NCBI GenBank assembly: GCA_030639555.1
Contig: DAOWCM010000014.1
Location: forward strand, 1-17,193
Length of the DNA: 17,193 bases
Direction: 5' to 3'
DNA from: Candidatus Eiseniibacteriota bacterium
GTDB lineage: Bacteria > Joyebacterota > Joyebacteria > Joyebacterales > Joyebacteraceae
Numbering within the stretch: the first letter of the stretch is position 1; every line of letters begins with the position of its first letter. The notes under the pieces were generated by a model. It was not told where the DNA came from. It saw nothing but the letters and a program-made list of their open reading frames with translations, and did not search any database. Made by a program: the position numbers and the translations under genes. Positions 6,009-11,954 of the stretch are shown one piece after another.

Positions 6009-6545
6009 CTACATGGGGTAGCGAGAATCCTCGATCTCGCGGAATGCGGCCCTGATGCGTGCCAGCTCGGTCGCAACTGTCCTTCTCGACACGCTGAGTG
6101 TCTCCGCGACCTCCGTTTGAGTGAAGCCCTGCGTGATAGCGTACAGAATCTCCTGCTGGCGCGCTGTGAGCTGACTAATGGTGTCGTTGACCTCGACCGA
6201 CAGGGCGAAGCTCTCCTGGACCGTGTCGATGGGGGATGACAGCAGGATCTCGTGCCACTCCGTCGGCACGAATCGCAGAACCTCGGGGTCGACGTCGCCG
6301 AGCACGCCGTAGAGGATGATCTGACGGTCGAGGTCACCGTCCGGGCAATCGATGGCCGTCCGGGTCATGAACTTCAGAGCCTGCCACCTGGCACTGGAGA
6401 GATACCACCCCTTCGGCTTTCCCTCAGGAGCACGCCAGATGTCGATCCGCATCTCCTGGGCGAGATCCTGCTGGAGCATCTCGTCGGGGGTGAGGCGCGC
6501 CGCAATACGCGCTATCTCTGGTTCGAGTTCGTGCCAGTTGTACAT
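6009..6545 (-). CDS. Small sigma-70-family (ECF-like) factor or sigma-like regulator
   Basis: The protein has 178 residues. Residues about 5-62 resemble sigma region 2 (DEMLQQDLAQEMRIDIWRA, then a W-containing helix GWYLSSARWQALKF). Residues about 121-172 match region 4: ISQLTARQQEILYAITQGFT followed by a helix-turn-helix QTEVAETLSVSRRTVATELARI. The length and two-domain layout fit ECF or phage-type sigma factors, which direct RNA polymerase to specific promoters. The linker (63-120) is longer than in many ECFs and contains no recognised sensor. The ATG at 6545 has only a weak Shine-Dalgarno (GGCGGGAA). Its promoter carries a perfect palindrome over the -10 box, suggesting auto- or cross-regulation. 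No anti-sigma gene is adjacent, which is unusual for an ECF. It is divergent from the lipoprotein/transglutaminase set, a possible target. Confidence 0.82.
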   Translation of the reverse strand: MYNWHELEPEIARIAARLTPDEMLQQDLAQEMRIDIWRAPEGKPKGWYLSSARWQALKFMTRTAIDCPDGDLDRQIILYGVLGDVDPEVLRFVPTEWHEILLSSPIDTVQESFALSVEVNDTISQLTARQQEILYAITQGFTQTEVAETLSVSRRTVATELARIRAAFREIEDSRYPM

Positions 6546-6607
6546 TACTGATTCCCGCCTGCAGAAGGGCTCTGACGCCCGTCATCGAATGACCAGTTCG
6601 TTTCCTC

Positions 6608-6642
6608 GTCACAATTGTGACACGACGGGGGGGCGCTGTCAA
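6608..6642 (-). promoter_or_regulatory. Promoter of the sigma-like gene with a 14-bp operator palindrome
   Basis: On the minus strand, TTGACA (6642-6637) and CACAAT (6619-6614) are separated by 17 bp. The perfect palindrome GTCACAATTGTGAC (6608-6621) lies exactly over the -10 box, so a dimeric regulator bound there would block polymerase. The start site would be near 6607, giving a leader of about 62 nt. Confidence 0.7.
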
Positions 6643-6751
6643 GAACGCGGGCCGGGAGCGGTGCCCCAACGTGCATTCCTTGAGTTGCGATGTGCCCCGT
6701 GGCGCCGCAGAGACCGCCAGTCCTGCCGCTCCGCGCGGCGGCAAGAGAGGG

Positions 6752-6781
6752 TTGACACTGCTTCGAGTCGCCCTCTAGAAT
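6752..6781 (+). promoter_or_regulatory. Promoter of the 6888 lipoprotein unit
   Basis: TTGACA (6752-6757), an 18-bp spacer and TAGAAT (6776-6781, five of six consensus) give a strong sigma-70-type promoter. The leader would be about 100 nt. It is divergent from the promoter of the sigma-like gene, with about 110 bp between the two -35 boxes. Confidence 0.75.
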
Positions 6782-6887
6782 ACCCATAACAAGTTCCGTG
6801 CCCGCTGTCGCTGCTGCGGGCGGCTGATTGTCGGTTCAAACGCACGCGCAGCGTGTGCGATGCTGAGCCGACCGACAAGGAGGTAAC

Positions 6888-7214
6888 ATGACTCGACTGG
6901 CCGGGAGTGTGGCCGTTTTCTTGCTCGCAGCCGTATGTACTGTTGCGTTGGTCGGATGTGCCGGGACCACTGGCTCTGGCGCCGGGCTTCCCGACAATCC
7001 GGACGTCCTCGAGAGACAGATTTCCGATATCGACAATGACATACTGAACGCCGAAGAGATGTACAAGGCGAACCTGACGGCGCTTCAGATGGATGAGAAC
7101 ACCGAGCTCAGGCGCGAGGTCAACCGCCTCTGGATAGAACTGGAGCACCTTCGGTCGCGGAAGGCGGCCCTGCAGGAGCGTCTTCTTCAACTCGAGGCAG
7201 AGGAGAAGAAGTGA
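6888..7214 (+). CDS. Small coiled-coil lipoprotein
   Basis: The protein has 108 residues. The signal peptide (MTRLAGSVAVFLLAAVCTVA) ends in the lipobox LVGC, placing the lipidated cysteine at C24. A G/S/T-rich tether follows. Residues about 40-108 are strongly helical, with heptad-like spacing of hydrophobic residues (ISDIDNDILNAEEMYKANL, EVNRLWIELEHLRSRKAALQ) and many charged residues, so a coiled coil is likely. This recalls small periplasmic lipoproteins such as Lpp by design, not by sequence. An ideal Shine-Dalgarno (AAGGAGGT) precedes ATG 6888. A strong promoter lies about 107 bp upstream. The transglutaminase-like gene begins 57 bp downstream on the same strand and may share the transcript. 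I do not recognise the family. Confidence 0.88.
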   Translation: MTRLAGSVAVFLLAAVCTVALVGCAGTTGSGAGLPDNPDVLERQISDIDNDILNAEEMYKANLTALQMDENTELRREVNRLWIELEHLRSRKAALQERLLQLEAEEKK

Positions 7215-7271
7215 GGAGGGCGGACATCACGCGTTGCGAACTAAGACCTCGGCTGCATTGACGGAGGGCCA

Positions 7272-8771
7272 GTGTTGAACACGTGGACACGGAGCGCGCC
7301 CGCCGCGCTCGCGGTAGCAGTTGTGTTGGTTGCTTCGGCGGCGGCGGCGGAAGACCTTGGTGACATCTGGTTCGAGGCCAGCCTCGCGGGCGCAGCCATG
7401 GGCTACATACACGAGACTGTTGTCAGAGATGCCGACGGGCGGACAACGACCACCGTGGAATCCGACTTCACCATGAGACGCGGTGAGGATCTCGTCTCGA
7501 TCAAGGGTGTCGACGAGTGGATCGAATCTCCGGACGGCCAGGCTCTGAGCTACCGCCAGACGCGGAAGATGGCCGTCGAGACGCTCGAACTGGAAGTGAC
7601 CGTCGGACCCGACAGGCTGCGGTTGCGGAAGTCCGACGGCAGGGACGCCGTTTTCAGTACGGTTCCACACGACGGCGACTTGCTGTTTCCCAGAGCGATC
7701 GAGGCGCTGCACGTCTCGCAGGGATTGGCGCCCGGCAGTGAATACTCGTTCAGGACCTTCGATCCGGACTTCGAGGAGATCACGACCTACGCGGTGCGCG
7801 TCGTCGGTCCGGAGAAGCTCGATATTCTCGGGGAGATCCGGGATGTCACGAAGCTCGTGCTGACGTCTGATCTATACGAGGGCATGGAGTTCATCGAGTG
7901 GAGAAGCGACGACGGGCGGCTCTGGCGCGAGGAGGTGCCGGAGATCGCGACGACCCGCGAGAGGACCACGAGCGACATCGCTCTTCGCGAGAGAGACGCG
8001 GCGGACATCCTGGCGGTCTCGACGATCGCGACCAACGTCGCGATACGTTCGACGCACGACGTCGACGACGCGCTCTACGAAGTATGGATAGAGGGCGGCG
8101 ACATTTCGGAGTTCCTGATCGAGGATGTCAGACAGCGCATCGAGGGAACCACGGACCGTGGGGTCCTCTTGAGGGTCTCGCGCGTAGTGCCCGAGCCGGG
8201 GACAACGATCAAGTTCCCGGTGAGAAGCACTCCTCTGAAGGACTACCTCGACGGGAATCCGCTGATGCAGACTTGGCATCCCCGCATTCTGGGTACTGCC
8301 GCCAAGTCGGTGTGGGGTTCTGAGCAGGACTCCTGGAAGGGCGCGACACAGATAGAGCGCTGGGTCTTCGATTTCATAGAGGACAAGGGACTGGGCGTGG
8401 CGTTCGCTTCCGCGAGAGAAGTGCTCGAGCGCATGAGCGGCGACTGCAGCGAACACGCGGTGCTGCTGGCGACGATGACGCGCTGCGTTTCGATCCCGTC
8501 GAAGGTGGTGTCGGGTGTCGTCCACACTAACGGGGCGTTCGCCTACCACATGTGGGTCGAGGTCTGGACCGGCGAGACCTGGTACCCCCTCGACGCGACC
8601 ATCGGAGACGGCAGTGTCGACGCGACTCACATAAAGCTCGCGGAGAGCGCTATCCCAGGCGGCCGCGTTGCGGAGCTCTCCCTGGGCATAATGAGGTTCT
8701 TCAATAGACTGGGCATAAGAGTCATCGAGTACACCGCGGACGGGGAGACCGTCCGCACTCCCGCACGGTAG
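7272..8771 (+). CDS. Exported transglutaminase-like domain protein
   Basis: The protein has 499 residues. A Sec signal peptide (AALAVAVVLVASAAAA, cleavage near residue 26) exports it to the periplasm or surface. The N-terminal about 320 residues are mostly beta and unrecognised. The C-terminal domain is transglutaminase-like, with the Cys-His-Asp triad in order: GDCSEHA (C392), YHMWVEV (H426) and LDATIG (D441). Bacterial members are usually cysteine proteases or amidases rather than cross-linking enzymes; the substrate cannot be told. The first codon is GTG at 7272 behind GGAGGG, with 3 bp between that motif and the start codon; TTG at 7275 is an alternative with better spacing. The signal peptide supports this region as the start. 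It follows the coiled-coil lipoprotein by 57 bp and precedes another lipoprotein by 110 bp, all on the plus strand. Confidence 0.9.
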   Translation: MLNTWTRSAPAALAVAVVLVASAAAAEDLGDIWFEASLAGAAMGYIHETVVRDADGRTTTTVESDFTMRRGEDLVSIKGVDEWIESPDGQALSYRQTRKMAVETLELEVTVGPDRLRLRKSDGRDAVFSTVPHDGDLLFPRAIEALHVSQGLAPGSEYSFRTFDPDFEEITTYAVRVVGPEKLDILGEIRDVTKLVLTSDLYEGMEFIEWRSDDGRLWREEVPEIATTRERTTSDIALRERDAADILAVSTIATNVAIRSTHDVDDALYEVWIEGGDISEFLIEDVRQRIEGTTDRGVLLRVSRVVPEPGTTIKFPVRSTPLKDYLDGNPLMQTWHPRILGTAAKSVWGSEQDSWKGATQIERWVFDFIEDKGLGVAFASAREVLERMSGDCSEHAVLLATMTRCVSIPSKVVSGVVHTNGAFAYHMWVEVWTGETWYPLDATIGDGSVDATHIKLAESAIPGGRVAELSLGIMRFFNRLGIRVIEYTADGETVRTPAR

Positions 8772-8788
8772 CAGGCGGCAGGCGTCCG

Positions 8789-8812
8789 CGAGGCGGGCGG
8801 CGAGGCGGGCGT
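8789..8812. repeat. 12-bp duplication
   Basis: CGAGGCGGGCGG (8789-8800) is followed directly by CGAGGCGGGCGT (8801-8812) in the 110-bp gap between the transglutaminase-like gene and the next lipoprotein gene. It is a minor slippage duplication. Confidence 0.7.
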
Positions 8813-8881
8813 TCGCATCGCGAAAAACAGGTGTGGGGGAGGAAACCGACAATTCGGACCAACACGTCGAGGGCTGAATCC

Positions 8882-9484
8882 ATGAGCAGACTGACCGTGG
8901 TGCTGATGTTCGTGTTTCTTGGTTGTCTCATTGTCGCCGGGTGTACGACGAGTTCCGACGAGCCCGCCGTCAAGCCCGAGCCGGAACCGTTGGACGAGGA
9001 GACGGCGGCAGCGGCGAGGACTCGTGGGGTCGTCTACCGCGACCGTGACGAGGCAGCAGAGGCCACGCCCCAGGTTGTCTTGAGCGAGATGACCTACGAG
9101 TGGCGGACGTCCCCCGACCGGGGCGTGCATGTGACGCTGAACTTCACGAACCCGGCTGATGCGTACGAACGCGCCAGGGGGTATGTTTTCCTCATTGCCG
9201 AGACGACGAGGTCCGGCTCGCTCGTCCAGGGCGTCTACCCGTGGAACACAAGAATGGACGGCAATTTGCCGGAGGACTACACGGACGGCACGCATCTGCT
9301 GTACCGGGAGAGTCAGCAGGTGCGCGCGTTCCTTCCGTACCCGCGGTCGGACGGGCACTTCGAGACTCTCAAACTGTACGTGTTCCATGAGAACGGGAAG
9401 CTCCTGACCAATAGAACCTACGAACTCGACTTCACCGGAGCGCCAGGCGAGAAGAGGACGGTGAATCCTGGGTTCGACCTATAG
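8882..9484 (+). CDS. Predicted lipoprotein, unknown function
   Basis: The protein has 200 residues. The signal sequence (SRLTVVLMFVFLGCLI) ends in lipobox VAGC with the cysteine at C21. A low-complexity acidic/proline linker (DEPAVKPEPEPLDEE) leads to a compact beta-rich domain with segments VHVTLNFTNP, ARGYVFLIAE and ETLKLYVFHE, suggesting an immunoglobulin-like sandwich. No family is recognised. ATG 8882 is chosen because it begins the signal peptide. An in-frame GTG at 8831 would add 17 polar residues before it, and the Shine-Dalgarno at 8882 (GAGGGCT) is weak. No clear promoter lies in the upstream 110 bp, so it is probably co-transcribed with the transglutaminase-like gene. It is likely anchored in a membrane facing the periplasm. 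Confidence 0.85.
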   Translation: MSRLTVVLMFVFLGCLIVAGCTTSSDEPAVKPEPEPLDEETAAAARTRGVVYRDRDEAAEATPQVVLSEMTYEWRTSPDRGVHVTLNFTNPADAYERARGYVFLIAETTRSGSLVQGVYPWNTRMDGNLPEDYTDGTHLLYRESQQVRAFLPYPRSDGHFETLKLYVFHENGKLLTNRTYELDFTGAPGEKRTVNPGFDL

Positions 9485-9502
9485 CGAAGGGCGGGTGACT
9501 GT

Positions 9503-9598
9503 ATGTGTCGCAGAGAGAGAGTCGGTCGTGCAGACAAGAAGAAGGCCGTTCTATCCAAGAAGGAGAAGAAGCTGAAGGAGCAGTCGGGCCTGATCTAG
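9503..9598 (+). CDS. Possible 31-residue lysine-rich small protein
   Basis: An ATG at 9503 opens a 31-codon frame ending in TAG at 9596-9598, immediately after the lipoprotein gene. The product begins MCRRERVGRADKKKAVL and continues with KKEKK-type basic residues, so it would be very basic (about 13 Lys/Arg). The upstream GAAGGGCGGG could act as a Shine-Dalgarno at slightly long spacing. The purine-rich bias supports coding but could also be chance. If real it may bind nucleic acid or membranes; nothing more can be said. Confidence 0.3.
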   Translation: MCRRERVGRADKKKAVLSKKEKKLKEQSGLI

Positions 9599-9610
9599 GA
9601 TCAGCAGGTC

Positions 9611-10231
9611 CTACTCCTTCCACGTCACAATCAGGTCCGCGTCGGGCAGGAAATCGATCTGCTTCATGTAGTAGACGATCGTGTCGCCGACGACCGTCCG
9701 GGTGTCGGGTTCGAACGAAAGGCTGACGCTGTCCAGTTCGGCCGGGATGCGGAACTCGAACTCGGCCAGCTCGATCGGCCGCCTCCACTCCTTCGTGGTC
9801 GTCACGATGTAGACGGCGCGGGGTCGCCTGATCTCCTGCACGTAGTCGACCCGGACCACCTTCTCCTCGCGCGCCTCGAGTTCCATGCTCCACAGCACGT
9901 AGCGGTCCCTGTGCACGAATCCCATCGGCCTCAGGTCGTCTCCGCACTTCTCCCACACACGGACGATCCTCGGGTAGAGGTGAAACCTGTCCACGGGGAA
10001 GGGGTAGTGGATTCCCTGCTTCACACGTCTGTCGGAGTCGTTTCGGAAGTAGTAGAGGGCGCTGACTCTCGTAGAGCCCCTGGATGGCTCCACCGTGACG
10101 TACTCACGGATGAACCTGACGGGCGAGAGAGCGGCCAGCGTGTCCTCCTCCACCGCCGGGCTCTTCTCGTCCGCGCACCCTGTCAGGCCCGCGACAAGCA
10201 GCACGACCGCCAGTGTGTGGATCGCCCGCAA
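9611..10231 (-). CDS. Predicted lipoprotein with beta-sandwich-like domain
   Basis: The protein has 206 residues starting at TTG 10231. That start is chosen because AGAGGGGG precedes it by 4 bp and the signal peptide begins directly: RAIHTLAVVLLVAG with lipobox LTGC (C19). No in-frame ATG is available nearby, and the frame upstream runs through the preceding gene. The mature region shows alternating strands (ALYYFRND, IHYPFPVDRF, EEKVVRVDYVQEI, LAEFEFRIP), loosely like DUF4424-type beta-sandwich proteins; this resemblance is only an impression. The gene starts 11 bp after the stop of the barrel-like gene at 10243-10737, and its Shine-Dalgarno overlaps that stop, so the two form one operon. 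It ends convergent to the plus-strand lipoprotein, with only 12 bp to the small ORF. Confidence 0.82.
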   Translation of the reverse strand: MRAIHTLAVVLLVAGLTGCADEKSPAVEEDTLAALSPVRFIREYVTVEPSRGSTRVSALYYFRNDSDRRVKQGIHYPFPVDRFHLYPRIVRVWEKCGDDLRPMGFVHRDRYVLWSMELEAREEKVVRVDYVQEIRRPRAVYIVTTTKEWRRPIELAEFEFRIPAELDSVSLSFEPDTRTVVGDTIVYYMKQIDFLPDADLIVTWKE

Positions 10232-10242
10232 TCGTCCCCCCT

Positions 10243-10737
10243 CTAGAGATAGAAGAGCGCCGCGAGCCTTGTGCCGGTTCCGATCTCGATCGAGCCGAAG
10301 TAGAGCCTGAAGCCCAGCTCGCCCTCGAAGCTGAGCTTCCTGGTGATGAAGTACTCGCCTCCCAGAAGCGCCGTCACTCCGAGTCTGGTGTCGTTCACCT
10401 CGCCGCGTCCATTGTCGTGCGAGTGGTGGTGGAATCCAAAGCGACCGCCGAAGAACGGCTGGAACTGCTTGCGGTCGGTCAGGTACCTCTTGACAGCGAC
10501 ACCCGCCCCGACGTCGGTTGACGAGAAGTCGCCGTCGTCCATCACGTCGAGCCCTAGCGAGAACTCCAGTCCCAGGGAGTCTCCTATCCGCGTGATTCCC
10601 ACGAGGGTCGGGGACCCGCTGGGGAGAAGAACGCCGCCGATCCCGAAGCCGTCTCCGTAGGTATGCTGCGCGGCGGCCAGGGACGGGAGAGCGGTGAGAG
10701 CCAGAGCGGTGACGAGCACGAGACTGCGCCTTGTCAT
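10243..10737 (-). CDS. Small outer-membrane beta-barrel protein
   Basis: The protein has 164 residues. A Sec signal peptide (SLVLVTALALTALPSLAAA, cleavage before QHTYG) is followed by glycine-rich alternating strands of about 8-10 residues (LGLEFSLGLDV, VGAGVAVKRYL, FQPFFGGRFGFH, LGVTALLGGEYF, LSFEGELGFRLYFG), ending RLAALFYL. This is the pattern of an eight-stranded barrel of the OmpX/OmpA-transmembrane type. The stretch HHHSHDN near the middle is a possible metal-binding loop. ATG 10737 has a good GAGGAG Shine-Dalgarno, and a longer frame to 10803 would put a basic extension before the signal. A strong promoter lies 85 bp upstream. It is the first gene of a two-gene unit with the lipoprotein at 9611-10231 and is divergent from the XRE-cupin regulator. 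Confidence 0.85.
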   Translation of the reverse strand: MTRRSLVLVTALALTALPSLAAAQHTYGDGFGIGGVLLPSGSPTLVGITRIGDSLGLEFSLGLDVMDDGDFSSTDVGAGVAVKRYLTDRKQFQPFFGGRFGFHHHSHDNGRGEVNDTRLGVTALLGGEYFITRKLSFEGELGFRLYFGSIEIGTGTRLAALFYL

Positions 10738-10821
10738 TGTCTTTCTCCTCACTGAGGGTGACGGGCGTCGGACTCCCTGAGAGCGGGTTCCAACACGGGC
10801 CAACGGGGCGAATCGTGCGAG

Positions 10822-10850
10822 ACTCTATCACCGGCCCCGCGGGGTGTCAA
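10822..10850 (-). promoter_or_regulatory. Promoter of the barrel-lipoprotein unit
   Basis: On the minus strand, TTGACA (10850-10845), a 17-bp spacer and TAGAGT (10827-10822) form a well-matched sigma-70-type promoter. Transcription would start near 10815, giving a leader of about 78 nt. Confidence 0.75.
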
Positions 10851-10880
10851 CTCGACCGCCGCCGCGCGCGGCATTCCGGC

Positions 10881-10909
10881 TTGACCCGGTCCGCCTGCCG
10901 TGTTACGAT
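10881..10909 (+). promoter_or_regulatory. Promoter of the XRE-cupin regulator
   Basis: TTGACC (10881-10886), a 17-bp spacer and TACGAT (10904-10909) fit a sigma-70-type promoter. Its -35 lies only 30 bp from the -35 of the divergent barrel promoter. The palindrome CCGCGCGCGG (10862-10871) sits between them and could be a shared operator. Confidence 0.7.
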
Positions 10910-10990
10910 TTGATGGAGATTCTGCATACGCTGCAGACTGCGGGCTGGCTGGGCCTGAACGTGCCCTGCCGCGTTTCGAGAGGGAGTGAC

Positions 10991-11560
10991 ATGCCAACTA
11001 CTGAAGAGGTCGGGAAGCGCCTGAAGGAAGTCCGGAAGCAGCAGGAGATGACACTCAAGGACGTCGCCGAGTCCTCTGGGATGTCTCCGACGCACATCTC
11101 GGAGATCGAGCGGGGAAAGACGTCACCCACCGTGGGGGCCCTCCGGAGGATAGCGAGCGCCCTGGGCAAGGACACGGCCTTCTTCGTCGAGGACGAGCCG
11201 CTGCCGCGCGTCTCGGTCGTCAAGAAAGAGAACAGGGAGACCGTACTTCTGAAAGGCGACGGCGATGCCTTCGTCACCGCCAGGGCACTGACCAGCGGGA
11301 TTCCCGCGGGCCGCGTGAAGCTGGTTCTCGTGGACGAGAACGAGGGCGGGACGCTCGCACCCCACTCGCACGATGGTGAGGAGGCGATCGTGATGGTGGC
11401 GGGCCAGGCCCGTGTGACCGTCGATGACGAGGAGTTCATCATCGAGCCGGGGGACTGCCTCCACTACTCCGCCAAGTGCGAGCACAGGACTGTGCTCACG
11501 GGCAAGGGAAAGAACAAGGCGCTCTGGATCCGAGTGAGGCCCGGCGCCATACGCTGGTAG
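10991..11560 (+). CDS. XRE-family transcriptional regulator with cupin sensor domain
   Basis: The protein has 189 residues. Residues 6-60 form an XRE helix-turn-helix: VGKRLKEVRKQQEMTLKDVA, then SGMSPTHISEIERGKTSPT as the turn and recognition helix. Residues about 105-185 form a cupin-2 barrel, with motif 1 around APHSHDGEEAIVMVAG (H125, H127, E131) and motif 2 around EPGDCLHYSAKCEHRT (H158, H165), enough ligands for a metal or small-molecule site. This architecture is common in regulators such as PuuR-like and SinR-like cupin proteins, which repress or activate neighbouring genes on ligand binding. ATG 10991 is preceded by GAGAGGGAGT; an upstream in-frame extension has no conserved sequence. 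Position and divergent promoters make the barrel-lipoprotein unit at 9611-10737 a likely target, together with itself. The ligand is unknown. Confidence 0.93.
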   Translation: MPTTEEVGKRLKEVRKQQEMTLKDVAESSGMSPTHISEIERGKTSPTVGALRRIASALGKDTAFFVEDEPLPRVSVVKKENRETVLLKGDGDAFVTARALTSGIPAGRVKLVLVDENEGGTLAPHSHDGEEAIVMVAGQARVTVDDEEFIIEPGDCLHYSAKCEHRTVLTGKGKNKALWIRVRPGAIRW

Positions 11561-11604
11561 CCTCAGGGCCGTAGAGGACAACCCCCAGTCAATGGGGACA
11601 AGAC

Positions 11605-11642
11605 ACGTCGAGGCCGGGGAGATCGCTCCCCGGCCTCGACGT
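11605..11642 (+). terminator. 17-bp perfect hairpin after the XRE-cupin gene
   Basis: The arm 11605-11621 (starts ACGTCGAGGCC) pairs perfectly with 11626-11642 over 17 bp around the tetraloop ATCG. It lies 45 bp past the stop codon. No T-run follows (CTGGTGTC), so classic intrinsic termination is uncertain, but the position and strength point to a transcript end. It is the most stable hairpin in the window by length. Confidence 0.7.
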
Positions 11643-11654
11643 CTGGTGTCTCCA

Positions 11655-11742
11655 TTCCCGCCCGTGCGTTCCCGCCGCCCGGCTGTCCTGCCTGCATGTT
11701 CCCGCCTGCGCGTTCCCGCCGCCCGGCTGTCCTGCCTGCGCT
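11655..11742. repeat. Two-copy 44-bp tandem repeat
   Basis: Units at 11655-11698 and 11699-11742 share a perfect 30-base core (11666-11695 and 11710-11739, starting GCGTTCCCGCC). TTCCCGCC recurs twice in each unit. The repeat lies between the XRE-cupin terminator hairpin and the murJ promoter. No coding role is supported. The 11561-11954 gap holds no gene. Confidence 0.85.
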
Positions 11743-11864
11743 GCGAACGTCGTGTGGGTGGATTCGGAACCCGGGGCCGGCGAAGAGGGCGCCCCGGGGC
11801 GGCGTCCGTAGGGCGCGTGCCGGGGAAGATCGCGGGACGCGCTCTCAGCGGGGACCGTCGCTCG

Positions 11865-11894
11865 TTGACACCGGTCTCGGCGACCTGCTAGCCT
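11865..11894 (+). promoter_or_regulatory. Promoter of murJ
   Basis: TTGACA (11865-11870), an 18-bp spacer and TAGCCT (11889-11894) lie about 60 bp upstream of the murJ start. The -35 is perfect and the -10 moderate. Confidence 0.6.
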
Positions 11895-11954
11895 CGCTCA
11901 GCCTACCGCGGGCGACCGCTCGCGGTACCTTCTCCACATCTGGGGGATGGAAGC

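Noticed and set aside
10232..10831. A long minus-strand frame joining upstream sequence to the lipoprotein at 9611-10231
   Set aside because: It overlaps the barrel gene in another frame and places the lipoprotein signal peptide 200 residues inside. TTG 10231 with its own ribosome-binding site explains the gene.
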